Source of the DNA: Labilithrix sp.
GTDB lineage: Bacteria > Myxococcota_A > Polyangia > Polyangiales > Polyangiaceae
Length of the DNA: 49,835 bases
Assembly (NCBI GenBank): GCA_019637195.1
Contig: JAHBWA010000059.1
Span: 1 to 49,835, forward strand
Direction: 5' to 3'
Made by a program: the position numbers and the translations under genes. Positions within the stretch are counted from its first letter, which is position 1. Each line of letters starts with the position of its first letter. Positions 40,878 through 48,800 of this stretch are shown here, in pieces. Below the pieces are notes generated by a model, which was not told the origin of the DNA, did no database searches, and was given only the letters and a program-made list of their open reading frames with translations.

Positions 40878-42109
40878 CGGCCCGCCTTCTTTCCAGTGAA
40901 GTGCAGCGCGAACGCGTCACCGACGACCCAGACGTCGTTCGGCCCGCTCCCCCACACGGCCTTGAGGTCAGGCTTCCTGCCGAGCGGAAACGCGACGGTG
41001 GCCTCGGACCACGCGGCGCCGTCGAAGTGCAAGACCGTGCCGGAGTCGCCGACGACCCACACGTCGCTCGGCCCGCTCCCCCACACGCCGCGGAGCGCCA
41101 CCGTAGTGGGGACGCCGTCGACGATCGCGAAGCTCTTGCCGCCGGTGAAGCGACGGACGATGCCGTTGCCGCCGACCGCCCAGACGTCGGTCGCCGACGA
41201 GCCCCAGATCGACTCGAGCGGCGCCGTCGACTTGCTGTCGACCGAGGTCCAGGTCAGCGGATCGCCCGACGCGCTCGCCGTGCCGTGCGCGACCGTGCCG
41301 CGCGCCCACGGCTCCTCGTTGCCGTTGTCGAGCGCGATCCACACGTCGCGCGCCGAGCTTCCCCAGATCGCGCGGACGGTCGCGTCGAACCAGCGGCCGT
41401 CGAGGCCGCTCAGAACGTCCCAACCGGCGCTCCCCGCGTCGGACGGCGCACGAACGAGGAGGTTGCCCAAGATCATCCCGTCGGGCGTGTCGGCGCCGAA
41501 GGGAGCGCCGCCGGCGCGCACGTCCGTCGCGTTCGTGCCCCAGACGGCGTGGAGACGACCGGGATAGACGTACCCGATGTCGTCCCCGGAGAAGACGGTC
41601 TCGATCGTCCAGGTGGCGCTCCCGCCGGCGTACCCCGTCCCGTGGAGCAGCGTCGACGTCGAGCCGGCGACCCAGACGTCGCTCGCGCTCGAGCCCCAGA
41701 CCGCGTTGAAGGTCTCGGGCGTGTCCGAGGGCACGAGCTTCCACGCGTTCCCGTCCCAGTGGGTGATCGTCCCGCCGGAGCCGACCGCCCAGACGTCCTT
41801 GGCGCCCGAGCCCCAGACCGCGGTGAGCGCGTAGCGGCGATCGACGGCGGACGGCACGGGGCAGAAGTCGGCCTCGTCGCAGCTGAGGAGGTTCGAGACG
41901 CAGTCGGGATCGCCTGCGTCGCAGTCGAGGCCCGCGTCTCCCGCGTCCGAGGACGACGCGTCGACCTCGGGCGGCTGGATGACGGACGAAGCGTCCTCCT
42001 CGGTAGGGCGAGCCTCGTCGGTCTCGGCGCAGCTCGCCATGAACAGCGGCACGAGCGGCGCGAGGACCAACGACGGCAACGCGGCGGCGGCGATCTTCGC
42101 GCGGCTCAT
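40874..42109 (-). CDS. Lipoprotein with WG-repeat propeller (paralogue)
   Basis: The 411-aa product has a signal ending FMASC, an acidic linker, a SCDEADFC element parallel to that in the next product, and seven well-kept units such as WGSGAKDVWAVG, WGSSASDVWVAG, WGSSARDVWIAL, WGSSATDVWAVG, WGSGPSDVWVVG and WGSGPNDVWVVG, several followed by G-T-x-x-H-W/F-DG-x-AW. Seven blades would close a propeller. ATG overlaps the Cys-rich gene's stop (ATGA). Function unknown; binding of carbohydrate or protein ligands is only a guess from the fold. Confidence 0.86.
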   Translation of the reverse strand: MSRAKIAAAALPSLVLAPLVPLFMASCAETDEARPTEEDASSVIQPPEVDASSSDAGDAGLDCDAGDPDCVSNLLSCDEADFCPVPSAVDRRYALTAVWGSGAKDVWAVGSGGTITHWDGNAWKLVPSDTPETFNAVWGSSASDVWVAGSTSTLLHGTGYAGGSATWTIETVFSGDDIGYVYPGRLHAVWGTNATDVRAGGAPFGADTPDGMILGNLLVRAPSDAGSAGWDVLSGLDGRWFDATVRAIWGSSARDVWIALDNGNEEPWARGTVAHGTASASGDPLTWTSVDSKSTAPLESIWGSSATDVWAVGGNGIVRRFTGGKSFAIVDGVPTTVALRGVWGSGPSDVWVVGDSGTVLHFDGAAWSEATVAFPLGRKPDLKAVWGSGPNDVWVVGDAFALHFTGKKAGR

Positions 42110-43347
42110 TTCGTCTCCGGATCGTCGCAGGGGGCGACGAGGCACTGGCCCTCGACGCAGGGTTGACCAAGCGCGAGATCGCATGTGGCGCCGCACGCTC
42201 CACAGTTCCCCGGGTGCGAGCGCAGGTCCGTCTCGCAGCCGTCGGAGGGATCGCCGTTGCAGTCGCCGAAGCCTTCGGCGCAGGAGACGACGCAGACGCC
42301 CTTGTCGCACGCGCGTTGCTGCCTCGGACCGGCGTAGGGGCAGGCGAGCATGCAGCCGCCGCAGTGGTCGGGATCGTTCAGGAGGTCGGCGCAGTAGCCT
42401 CCTTCGCACGTCACCTGACCGCCCGCTTCGCAGGTCGGCCGGCAGTCGATGACGCCGTTCTCCTCGCGGCACTCCTCACCCGCCTTGCACGTCCGGCCGC
42501 ACGCCCCGCAGCTGGTCAGCTCGAAGAGCGAGGTCTCGCACCCGTTCGAGGCGCAGCCGAGCGCGAGATCGTTGTCGCAGTCGGCGACGCCGTGGCCGCA
42601 CTTGAGCTTCTCGCACGCGCCCGCGACGCAGCCGTAGGCGGCGCCGTCCGGGATCGGATCGCACGCGTCGGCGGGGAAGTCGCAGAACGTCCCGCACGCG
42701 CCGCAGTTGTAGTCGTCGCTCGTCAGGTCGACGCAGAAGCCGTTGCAGTCGGTGAGCCCGCTCGGACAGCCGCACTTGCCCCGGACGCAGCGCGTGCCGG
42801 CGGCGCAGGTGTTGCCGCAGGCCCCGCAGTTGGACGCGTCGGAGAGGAGGTCTGCCTCGCAGCCGTCGTCGAGCAGGCCGTTGCAGTTCTGGTACTGGGT
42901 CGGCTCCTCGGCGTCCGGGAAGACGTACCGCGGGAGGCTGAGGCACTCGAGCGCGCACGCGCCCTCGACGCAGCGCGAGGTCATGTGGATCGGCTCGAAC
43001 GAGAGGCACTCGTTCCCGCAGCCGCCGCAGTGCTTCGCGTCGCGTCGCGGATCGACCGCGCACTTGTAGGTCGGCCCGTAGTCGGACGGACACGTCGTGT
43101 AAGGCGCGGGGCACGTGGTGGCGACGCACATGAGCGTCGTCGCTCCGCCGGCGTCGCCGTCGACCTCGGCGGACGCGTCGGCCTCCGGCGTCAGGCGGGG
43201 CCCGTCGGGAGCGTCGCCGAGCCACGCGTCCGTCGTCGCGCAGCTCCAGAGGACGGCGCCGACGAGGAGCACGGACGCGGCGCGAGCCCAGGGGCCACGC
43301 TGCGGGGGATGGAGCTCTGCGCGCGGTTTGTTCATCGGCGAACCCAT
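42106..43347 (-). CDS. Cys-rich repeat lipoprotein
   Basis: The 413-aa product (start ATG 43347; ATG 43335 also possible) has a basic N-terminus, hydrophobic segment and lipobox VLWSC, a short acidic linker, and then about seven Cys-rich units built around NCGACG or HCGGCG with flanking C-x-G/N-x-C-V-D and C-x3-x-G-x2-C motifs. It belongs to the same kind of repeat as the protein encoded at 22860. First of five overlapping lipoprotein genes, beginning 55 bp after the sigma partner gene. Function unknown; disulfide-rich surface protein likely. Confidence 0.83.
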   Translation of the reverse strand: MGSPMNKPRAELHPPQRGPWARAASVLLVGAVLWSCATTDAWLGDAPDGPRLTPEADASAEVDGDAGGATTLMCVATTCPAPYTTCPSDYGPTYKCAVDPRRDAKHCGGCGNECLSFEPIHMTSRCVEGACALECLSLPRYVFPDAEEPTQYQNCNGLLDDGCEADLLSDASNCGACGNTCAAGTRCVRGKCGCPSGLTDCNGFCVDLTSDDYNCGACGTFCDFPADACDPIPDGAAYGCVAGACEKLKCGHGVADCDNDLALGCASNGCETSLFELTSCGACGRTCKAGEECREENGVIDCRPTCEAGGQVTCEGGYCADLLNDPDHCGGCMLACPYAGPRQQRACDKGVCVVSCAEGFGDCNGDPSDGCETDLRSHPGNCGACGATCDLALGQPCVEGQCLVAPCDDPETK

Positions 43348-43402
43348 GGAAGATCGATCCTCGCGCTCGGCCGGAGGGCGCGAGCGGTGAGCCTCGTCGC
43401 GA

Positions 43403-44353
43403 TCAACGAGGTGAAGTCTCGGCTCGAGTCTTGTCCGCGCCGTCTGCAGCGAGGACGGCGCGGATGCGCTTGGCGTGGACGTTGTCCGGATGTCGTCGGA
43501 GGAGCTCCTCACCGAGCGCGACGGCGCCGGCGCGATCACCCTTCGCGAGCAAGAGGCGGATCCGGAGGAAGCCCGCCTCCTGCTTCATCGCTCCCTGCTG
43601 GAACTCCACGTCGTAAGCGTCGAGCGCGCGCTCGGCCTCCGCCGCCTGTCCCGCGCGGAGCCCGCGCTTCACCGCGTCGAGCAGCTCGACCTCGCGCTGG
43701 AGCGACGCGCCGCTGACCGCGACCGGCGGCGACGCGGGCGCGCTCGGCGTCTCGGCGCGAGGGGAGCCCGACGGTTCGCCGGGCTCGCCGCGGACGAGGA
43801 CCGGTCCGCTGGGCGGCACGACGGCGGCGACCGGCGCGGTGACCGCGACGGACGGTGCCACGACGATTGGAGCCGCAACCGCCGGAGCTGCAACGGACGG
43901 TGCCGCAACCGCCGGAGCTGCGACGGACGGTGCCGCAACCGCCAGAGCTGCGACGGACGGTGCCGCGACGGACGGCGCGCTCGGGAGCGTGTCGGGGGTC
44001 ACGGCGACCGCGTCCTCCGCCCGAGGCGGCGGAGCCGTCGCTGCCGCGACGACGTGGGCGCCTTCCACCGGAGCCGACGCGCCGCCGCCGGGGGCGACCT
44101 GCGTGCCGCTCAGGCTCGAGAAGGCCGCCGCCCCGATGCCGAGCGCGGCGATCACCATGAACCGCGGCCGAAACAACCGCGCGGCGAGCGACGGACGCAC
44201 GCCGCTCGCCGGCGGCGCCGGCGCGGCTGCGCCGACGGCCGCCGCGATGACCCGGCGCTCGAACCCCGGCGCGGGCCGGTCCGCCCGTGCCGCGCGGAGG
44301 AGCGCTTGGTCGAGCGCGGTCCCCTCGTCGATCAGGCGCTTCGGCGGGGTCAT
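43403..44353 (-). CDS. Membrane protein coupled to the ECF sigma factor; possible anti-sigma factor
   Basis: The 316-aa product has a cytoplasmic N-terminus (1-62), one membrane segment (about 65-82), and a periplasmic part: a low-complexity stretch of SVAAP/AVAAP pentapeptides (about 127-172), then a Pro/Gly/Ser linker and a helical C-terminal domain (about 215-305) with TPR-like features (AEAERALDAYDVEF, AVALGEELLRRHPDN). Single-pass topology and the ATGA overlap with the sigma gene suggest it controls that sigma factor, though no ZAS zinc motif is visible. Confidence 0.75.
   Translation of the reverse strand: MTPPKRLIDEGTALDQALLRAARADRPAPGFERRVIAAAVGAAAPAPPASGVRPSLAARLFRPRFMVIAALGIGAAAFSSLSGTQVAPGGGASAPVEGAHVVAAATAPPPRAEDAVAVTPDTLPSAPSVAAPSVAALAVAAPSVAAPAVAAPSVAAPAVAAPIVVAPSVAVTAPVAAVVPPSGPVLVRGEPGEPSGSPRAETPSAPASPPVAVSGASLQREVELLDAVKRGLRAGQAAEAERALDAYDVEFQQGAMKQEAGFLRIRLLLAKGDRAGAVALGEELLRRHPDNVHAKRIRAVLAADGADKTRAETSPR
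43838..43975 (-). repeat. 30-bp minisatellite encoding SVAAP/AVAAP repeats
   Basis: Within the sigma-partner gene, near-identical 30-bp units encode ten-residue SVAAPAVAAP blocks, about four to five copies, some degenerate. The unit keeps the frame, so length changes would only alter a periplasmic spacer. Confidence 0.75.
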
Positions 44354-44943
44354 GGCTGCCTCGTCTGCATGCGTCGTGTCGCCTTCTGGAACTGCTCGCG
44401 CGCGCGGCGCAGCCTCGACGCGACGGTCCCGATGGGGGTGTCGAGCACGGTCGCGATCTCCGGCATCGTCATCTCCTCGAGCTCGTACAGGATGAAGACC
44501 GTGCGCATCTCTTCGCTCAACGTGGCGAGCGCCCGATCGAGCATCGCGAGCGCCTCGCGCCGCAAGGCGAGCTCCTCCGACGTCGGATCGGCGCCCTCGC
44601 AGGTGTCGACGTCGAGATCGACGGCGCGGCTCGCGAACGATTTCGCCGAACGCCGGCGCCGCGAGGCGACGCGAACGGCGATGCCGAAGAGGAACCGCTT
44701 CTCGTGTCCCTCGTAGATCGCGCTCATCTTGCTGACCGCCGTGAGGAACACCTCCTGGCCAGCGTCCTCGGCGTCCGCGGGCGACAGCCCGAGGCGGCGG
44801 AGGAAGGCCCACACGGACGTGAGGTGAGCGCGAATGAGCGCGACTTTGCGCTGCTCGAGCTCGTCCGCGTCGAGATGGTCGCCCGCCAGCGCCAGCGACC
44901 CGTGGGTCCCGTCGTCGACGATCGCGGGTGACGAAGCCATCAC
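44350..44943 (-). CDS. ECF-type RNA polymerase sigma factor
   Basis: The 197-aa product has sigma region 2 (about 35-100: LIRAHLTSVWAFLRRLGL, DAEDAGQEVFLTAV) and region 4 (about 135-190: LSEEMRTVFILYELEEMTM, IGTVASRLRRAREQF) of extracytoplasmic-function sigma factors, with no region 3 or 1. A second ATG lies one codon downstream of the chosen one. Its stop overlaps the next gene. Likely directs transcription of the adjacent lipoprotein genes or of itself; that link is inference. Confidence 0.93.
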   Translation of the reverse strand: MMASSPAIVDDGTHGSLALAGDHLDADELEQRKVALIRAHLTSVWAFLRRLGLSPADAEDAGQEVFLTAVSKMSAIYEGHEKRFLFGIAVRVASRRRRSAKSFASRAVDLDVDTCEGADPTSEELALRREALAMLDRALATLSEEMRTVFILYELEEMTMPEIATVLDTPIGTVASRLRRAREQFQKATRRMQTRQP

Positions 44944-44997
44944 TCCAGCCCTAATCCCAGGACGAGGCCGAGGAGATCCAAAAAAGTTCGCCGGCGA

Positions 44998-46017
44998 TCA
45001 CGGAAAGCGAACGAGCACCGCCACGCCGCCGGTCCCCGCCACCGCCGGCGTGCGGAAGAGCGTGATATCCGGCGCCAAAAAGAACCTCGTCCGGCGGAGC
45101 GGGGCGACGACGCCGCCCTCGAGCTCGACCGTGACGCTCCGGCTCAGCTCCACCTCCAGGCTGGCCGTGCCCGTCGACGCGAGCCACGTCTTGTCCTCGG
45201 CGCGGGCGTTCGGGATCCCGCTCGTCGTGCCCCGGTGCACCCCCGCCTGCATCCCCGCGCACGGCGCGAGCGACAGGACCGACGCGAGCGGCAGCCGCAC
45301 CGGGCACGCCCGTAGGGTCCCGGTGACCAGACGGTAGCTCTGCGAGCCGACGCCGACGTTCGCCTCCGACGACGAGACGTCGGCAGAGAGCCGGAGCGAG
45401 CCGCGAGCCCACGGACGCGAACCGACGGCGATCTGCATCCCGGCGAACACCCCGGCGCGCGGAGCGACCGCGGGCCCGACCCCGCCGAGGACACCCGCGG
45501 CGGCGCCCGCGCCGAACACGATGGTTCGAGGAGGAGGAGCGGGCGGCGGCGCCTCGACGCGCGGCTTCGGGGCGGGCTTCGGCGGTGAGGCGGGCGGCTC
45601 GTCCGGCGACGGCTCGCGATCGCTCGTGGCGTCGGGATCGAGGTAGAGCGCGACGACGAGCGCGAGGGCCTTCGCCACGTCGGAGCACGTCTCGCTCTCG
45701 ACGACACGCTCCTGCCGCGTTCCGTCCTCCTCGCGGATCTCGAGCCGGCCGACGACCTGACCGCGGGCGGGCTCGTCGCGGATCGACACGGCGAAGACGG
45801 GCGCGCTCTCGCCGGGGCCCGCCAGGCGCGGGCGCTCGGTCCGCGCGCGGACGGCCGCGAGGAACGCGGGCGCGTTGGGACACGTATCGCTCGCCGCCTC
45901 GTAGAGCAGCCGGAAGCGAGGCGAGTCCTCGTCGACCGGCTCCGCGTGAGCCGGCCGCGCCGCCACCGTCGCGGCGATCGCGAGGACGACGGCTCGTGCG
46001 CGCGTGGCTCCGTACAT
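44998..46017 (-). CDS. Exported protein, probably beta-barrel-like
   Basis: The 339-aa product has a Sec signal peptide cleaved after AHA (about 25). A small N-terminal domain (about 30-130) with two Cys follows, then a Pro/Lys-rich linker (about 135-165), and a C-terminal half of alternating hydrophobic/polar strands (about 168-339) ending in a short VLVRFP, as in outer-membrane beta-barrels (final Pro rather than Phe/Trp). Lies 54 bp before the sigma gene. Similar proteins accompany ECF sigma genes in other myxobacteria by my recollection. Function unknown. Confidence 0.74.
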   Translation of the reverse strand: MYGATRARAVVLAIAATVAARPAHAEPVDEDSPRFRLLYEAASDTCPNAPAFLAAVRARTERPRLAGPGESAPVFAVSIRDEPARGQVVGRLEIREEDGTRQERVVESETCSDVAKALALVVALYLDPDATSDREPSPDEPPASPPKPAPKPRVEAPPPAPPPRTIVFGAGAAAGVLGGVGPAVAPRAGVFAGMQIAVGSRPWARGSLRLSADVSSSEANVGVGSQSYRLVTGTLRACPVRLPLASVLSLAPCAGMQAGVHRGTTSGIPNARAEDKTWLASTGTASLEVELSRSVTVELEGGVVAPLRRTRFFLAPDITLFRTPAVAGTGGVAVLVRFP

Positions 46018-46094
46018 CGACGGACGGAGCCTAACGCACTATCGTGCGCGGCCGTGACGCGGTCGCCCGCGGCCCGAGGGCGGGTGGCCTCCGG

Positions 46095-46475
46095 TCAGGG
46101 CTCCTGCGCCGAGAGCTCCTCCGGCGGGGCCGGCGCGCGCCGGGTCGGGCTGAGCGGCGCGCTGACCACGAAGAGCGCGCGCGCGCCCTCGACGACCGGC
46201 ACCGCGCGGGAGACGGACGCGGTCGCGTGCGCCGCGTGCGGCCTCGACGACTTCCTCGCGACCGTCATCACGGCCATCGTGAGGACGATGCCGACGACGG
46301 CGCCGATCGCGAAGTAGATCGGGAGCGGGACGCCGGCCACCCGCCGCGCGATCAGCGGGACGTGCTCCGCGGGGGGCGGGAACGTCGGCGGCGGGAACGG
46401 CGACGGGCGAACCTGGACCGGAGGCGGATCCGGTACGGGGAACGGGAACGGAGCGGGGCGGGCGTCGCGGACCAT
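46095..46475 (-). CDS. Small Pro-rich single-pass membrane protein
   Basis: The 126-aa product has a Pro/Phe/Val-rich N-terminal 40 residues, one membrane segment (about 56-77, with IYFAIGAVVGIVLTMAVMTV), a short basic stretch after it and a low-complexity C-terminal tail. Start ATG 46475 is chosen over 46529 because the earlier frame contains no conserved feature. Role unknown. It is 77 bp upstream of the exported beta-barrel-like gene on the same strand. Confidence 0.55.
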   Translation of the reverse strand: MVRDARPAPFPFPVPDPPPVQVRPSPFPPPTFPPPAEHVPLIARRVAGVPLPIYFAIGAVVGIVLTMAVMTVARKSSRPHAAHATASVSRAVPVVEGARALFVVSAPLSPTRRAPAPPEELSAQEP

Positions 46476-46528
46476 GCCTGGACGCCTACATGTAGCGTGC
46501 CGACTCGGATCGACGCCGCCGCGGTCCA

Positions 46529-46555
46529 AAGCCCGCGCGCGTTGCGCGCGGGCTT
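46529..46555 (-). terminator. Intrinsic terminator of the PilT-like gene
   Basis: A perfect 12-bp stem (46529-46540 with 46544-46555, loop GTT) lies about 32 nt after the stop codon, with AA before and TTT after it on the minus strand. Short T-tract, but the strongest terminator in the window. Confidence 0.75.
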
Positions 46556-46586
46556 GCGCAAGTCGAGCGTTCGTTCGCGCGGCGCC

Positions 46587-48614
46587 TCAGACCGGGGGGG
46601 CGATCCCGGCGGATCGAAGCATCGTGGCGAAGCCGTTCTTGTCGACCGCCTTGAGGTACGCCTGCTTCGGATCGACGAGCTTGCGCTGGACGAGGCCGAG
46701 GAGGGAATCGTTCATCGTGACCATCCCCTGCCCCTTCGAGGTCTGCATCACGCTCGCGAGCTGGAAGGTCTTGCCCTCGCGGATCATCGACGCGACGGCG
46801 TGGTTGCCCAGCAGGATCTCGTGCGCGGCGACGCGACCGCCGCCGAGCTTCGGGCAGAGCACCTGAGCGACGACGCCCTTGAGCGACTCGCTCAGCATCA
46901 CGCGGATCTGATCCTGACGATCCGACGGGAACTGGTCGATGATGCGATCGACCGTGCTGATCGCGGTCGTGGTGTGGAGGGTGCCGAAGACGAGGTGCCC
47001 CGTCTCGGCGGTCTCGATCGCGATCGAGATCGTCTCGAGATCGCGCATCTCGCCGACCAGGACGATGTCCGGATCCTCGCGGAGCGCGGCGCGGAGCGCG
47101 TTCTTGAAGCTCTTCGTGTGCTGGCCGACCTCGCGCTGGTTCACGAGGCACTTGTGGTTCTGGTGCACGAACTCGACCGGGTCTTCGATCGTGATGATGT
47201 GATCGGAGCGGTTCTTGTTGATGAAGTCGATCATCGCCGCGAGCGTCGTCGATTTACCGGAGCCCGTCGGTCCGGTCACGAGCACGAGGCCCTTCGACAG
47301 CCAGCAGAGGTCGATGCACGCCTTCGGGAGGCCGAGCTTCTCCGCCGAGAGGATCTCGATCGGGATCTGCCGGAGCACGGCGCCCGTGCCCTGACGATCC
47401 TGGAAGACGTTCACGCGGAAGCGCGCGAGGCCCGGGATCTCGTGCGCGAAGTCGGCGTCGTGGAGCTCCTCGAAGTCCTGCCGCGCGCGCGGCGTCATGA
47501 TCTCGTCGACCATCGCGGCGATGTCCGCCGACGAGATCGCGCCGGCGGCGCCGAAGTGGATCTCGCCGTCGACGCGGAGCACCGGCGGGCTGCCGGCCGT
47601 CAGGTGGAGGTCGGACGCGCGCCGCTGGAGCATCTCGCGGAGGAGCGCGTCGATCCGCGCAGGCCCGCTGCGCGCGGAGGCCACCTCGGCGCCGCGCCGC
47701 TCGCGGGAGGCCGAGGCGTGCCCGCGCGACTCGCTCGCGTCCCGGAGCGCGTCGCGGACGATCTCGCGCGCCACCGTGCGCGCGGCTTCCGTCGCGACTT
47801 CGCGCGCGGTCGCCCCGGAGACGTCGTGCGCCGCTTCGGCGGCCACGGCCCGCGCGACTTCGCGGGCCTCTTCACGCGCCGCCTCGCGGGCCGCCTCTCG
47901 CGCCGCCTCGCGTGCCGCTTCACGCGCCGCCTCGCGGGCCACCTCCGTGGCTACTTCGCGCGCGCGCTGGAGGACCTCCTGCGCGGAGGTGGCGTCCGCT
48001 GGCGCCGGCGTCCGATGCGGACCGTCGGGCCGGCGCACCGGCTTCGTGTCGAGACGCTCGTCGGGCAGCGCGCCGCGCGCGCCCTGGACCGGCATCCTCG
48101 AGCCGAGGTCGATCTCCATCGGCGCGCCACCGCGCGCGCGCGCGTCGTCGACCGGCGGCGACTCCCGCTCGACGGCCGCGCCTTGTGGCCGCCGGCTCGG
48201 GCGCTTTCGCGCCGGCGCCGGACGGGAGTCCTGCCGTCGCGCCTCGGGCATGGGCGACTTCGACGCGACGACCGGGTCCTCCCGCCGGACGGAGTCGCGC
48301 AGCGCGCGCGTCGTCTTCGCCGCCTGCCGGATCCCGAGCGCGACGCCGGTCGCTTGACGCACGATCTCGAGCACGAAGTCTTCACCGTCGTGCTCGTGAC
48401 GCACGATGCGCGGTCGGCTCGAGAGGCCGGAGATGTCGTCCTGAGAGAGCAGCTCGCTCACCGCCTCGAGGATCGACGCGCCGCCGATCGGCCCGCCGGA
48501 CATCGGGCGCTGCTGGTCTCCATCGAGCGCCACCGCTTGCTCGTTGGGGGCGAAGAACACACGCTCGGCTCCGGACTCTTTGAGCTTGGCAAGGAAAGGA
48601 ATCAGCTGGGACAC
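46587..48614 (-). CDS. PilT-family ATPase with long N-terminal extension
   Basis: The 675-aa product has a complete PilT-like ATPase in residues 315-675: a DLHLT-type N-domain, Walker A GPTGSGKST (448-456), Asp box ITIEDPVEF, Walker B LREDPDIVLVGEMRD, and His box GTLHTTTA. The C-terminal MIREGKTFQL motif resembles AIRNLIRE of retraction ATPases. The N-terminal 315 residues are unusual: a small domain (1-100), a basic linker and an AREA-repeat helix (about 226-265). GTG 48614 with GAGAGG about 8 nt upstream is chosen over the longer frame. No pilus genes are adjacent, so the machine it drives is unknown. Confidence 0.9.
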   Translation of the reverse strand: MSQLIPFLAKLKESGAERVFFAPNEQAVALDGDQQRPMSGGPIGGASILEAVSELLSQDDISGLSSRPRIVRHEHDGEDFVLEIVRQATGVALGIRQAAKTTRALRDSVRREDPVVASKSPMPEARRQDSRPAPARKRPSRRPQGAAVERESPPVDDARARGGAPMEIDLGSRMPVQGARGALPDERLDTKPVRRPDGPHRTPAPADATSAQEVLQRAREVATEVAREAAREAAREAAREAAREAAREEAREVARAVAAEAAHDVSGATAREVATEAARTVAREIVRDALRDASESRGHASASRERRGAEVASARSGPARIDALLREMLQRRASDLHLTAGSPPVLRVDGEIHFGAAGAISSADIAAMVDEIMTPRARQDFEELHDADFAHEIPGLARFRVNVFQDRQGTGAVLRQIPIEILSAEKLGLPKACIDLCWLSKGLVLVTGPTGSGKSTTLAAMIDFINKNRSDHIITIEDPVEFVHQNHKCLVNQREVGQHTKSFKNALRAALREDPDIVLVGEMRDLETISIAIETAETGHLVFGTLHTTTAISTVDRIIDQFPSDRQDQIRVMLSESLKGVVAQVLCPKLGGGRVAAHEILLGNHAVASMIREGKTFQLASVMQTSKGQGMVTMNDSLLGLVQRKLVDPKQAYLKAVDKNGFATMLRSAGIAPPV
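47829..47963 (-). repeat. 12-bp repeats encoding an AREA tetrapeptide array
   Basis: Residues about 218-262 of the PilT-like protein read as AREA/AREE/EVAR tetrapeptides, encoded by near-identical 12-bp units with third-base changes. The tetrapeptide spacing would give a long single helix with alternating charges rather than a classic heptad coiled coil. Confidence 0.75.
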
Positions 48615-48800
48615 ACAGGACCTCTCGAACGACGATACGCGATCGGCTCGGCAAATGGCTCGCCGGGACGCCGGCCGAACCATCGAAGGCAGCCTGTGAG
48701 AATAGCGCGATCGGCCACCCAGCGGCGGATCGGCTGAGCCGAACGCCGCTCCGCGCCGCTCGACGTGCTCTGGCGCGTCGTGCCATCATCGCGGAGTCAC

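Noticed and set aside
43838..43975. CRISPR-like array in the sigma-partner gene
   Set aside because: Direct repeats are in frame and encode pentapeptides; no spacers.
46044..48737. Plus-strand open frame (897 codons) over the PilT-like gene
   Set aside because: Antisense to a complete PilT ATPase; Asp/Arg/His-rich shadow composition.
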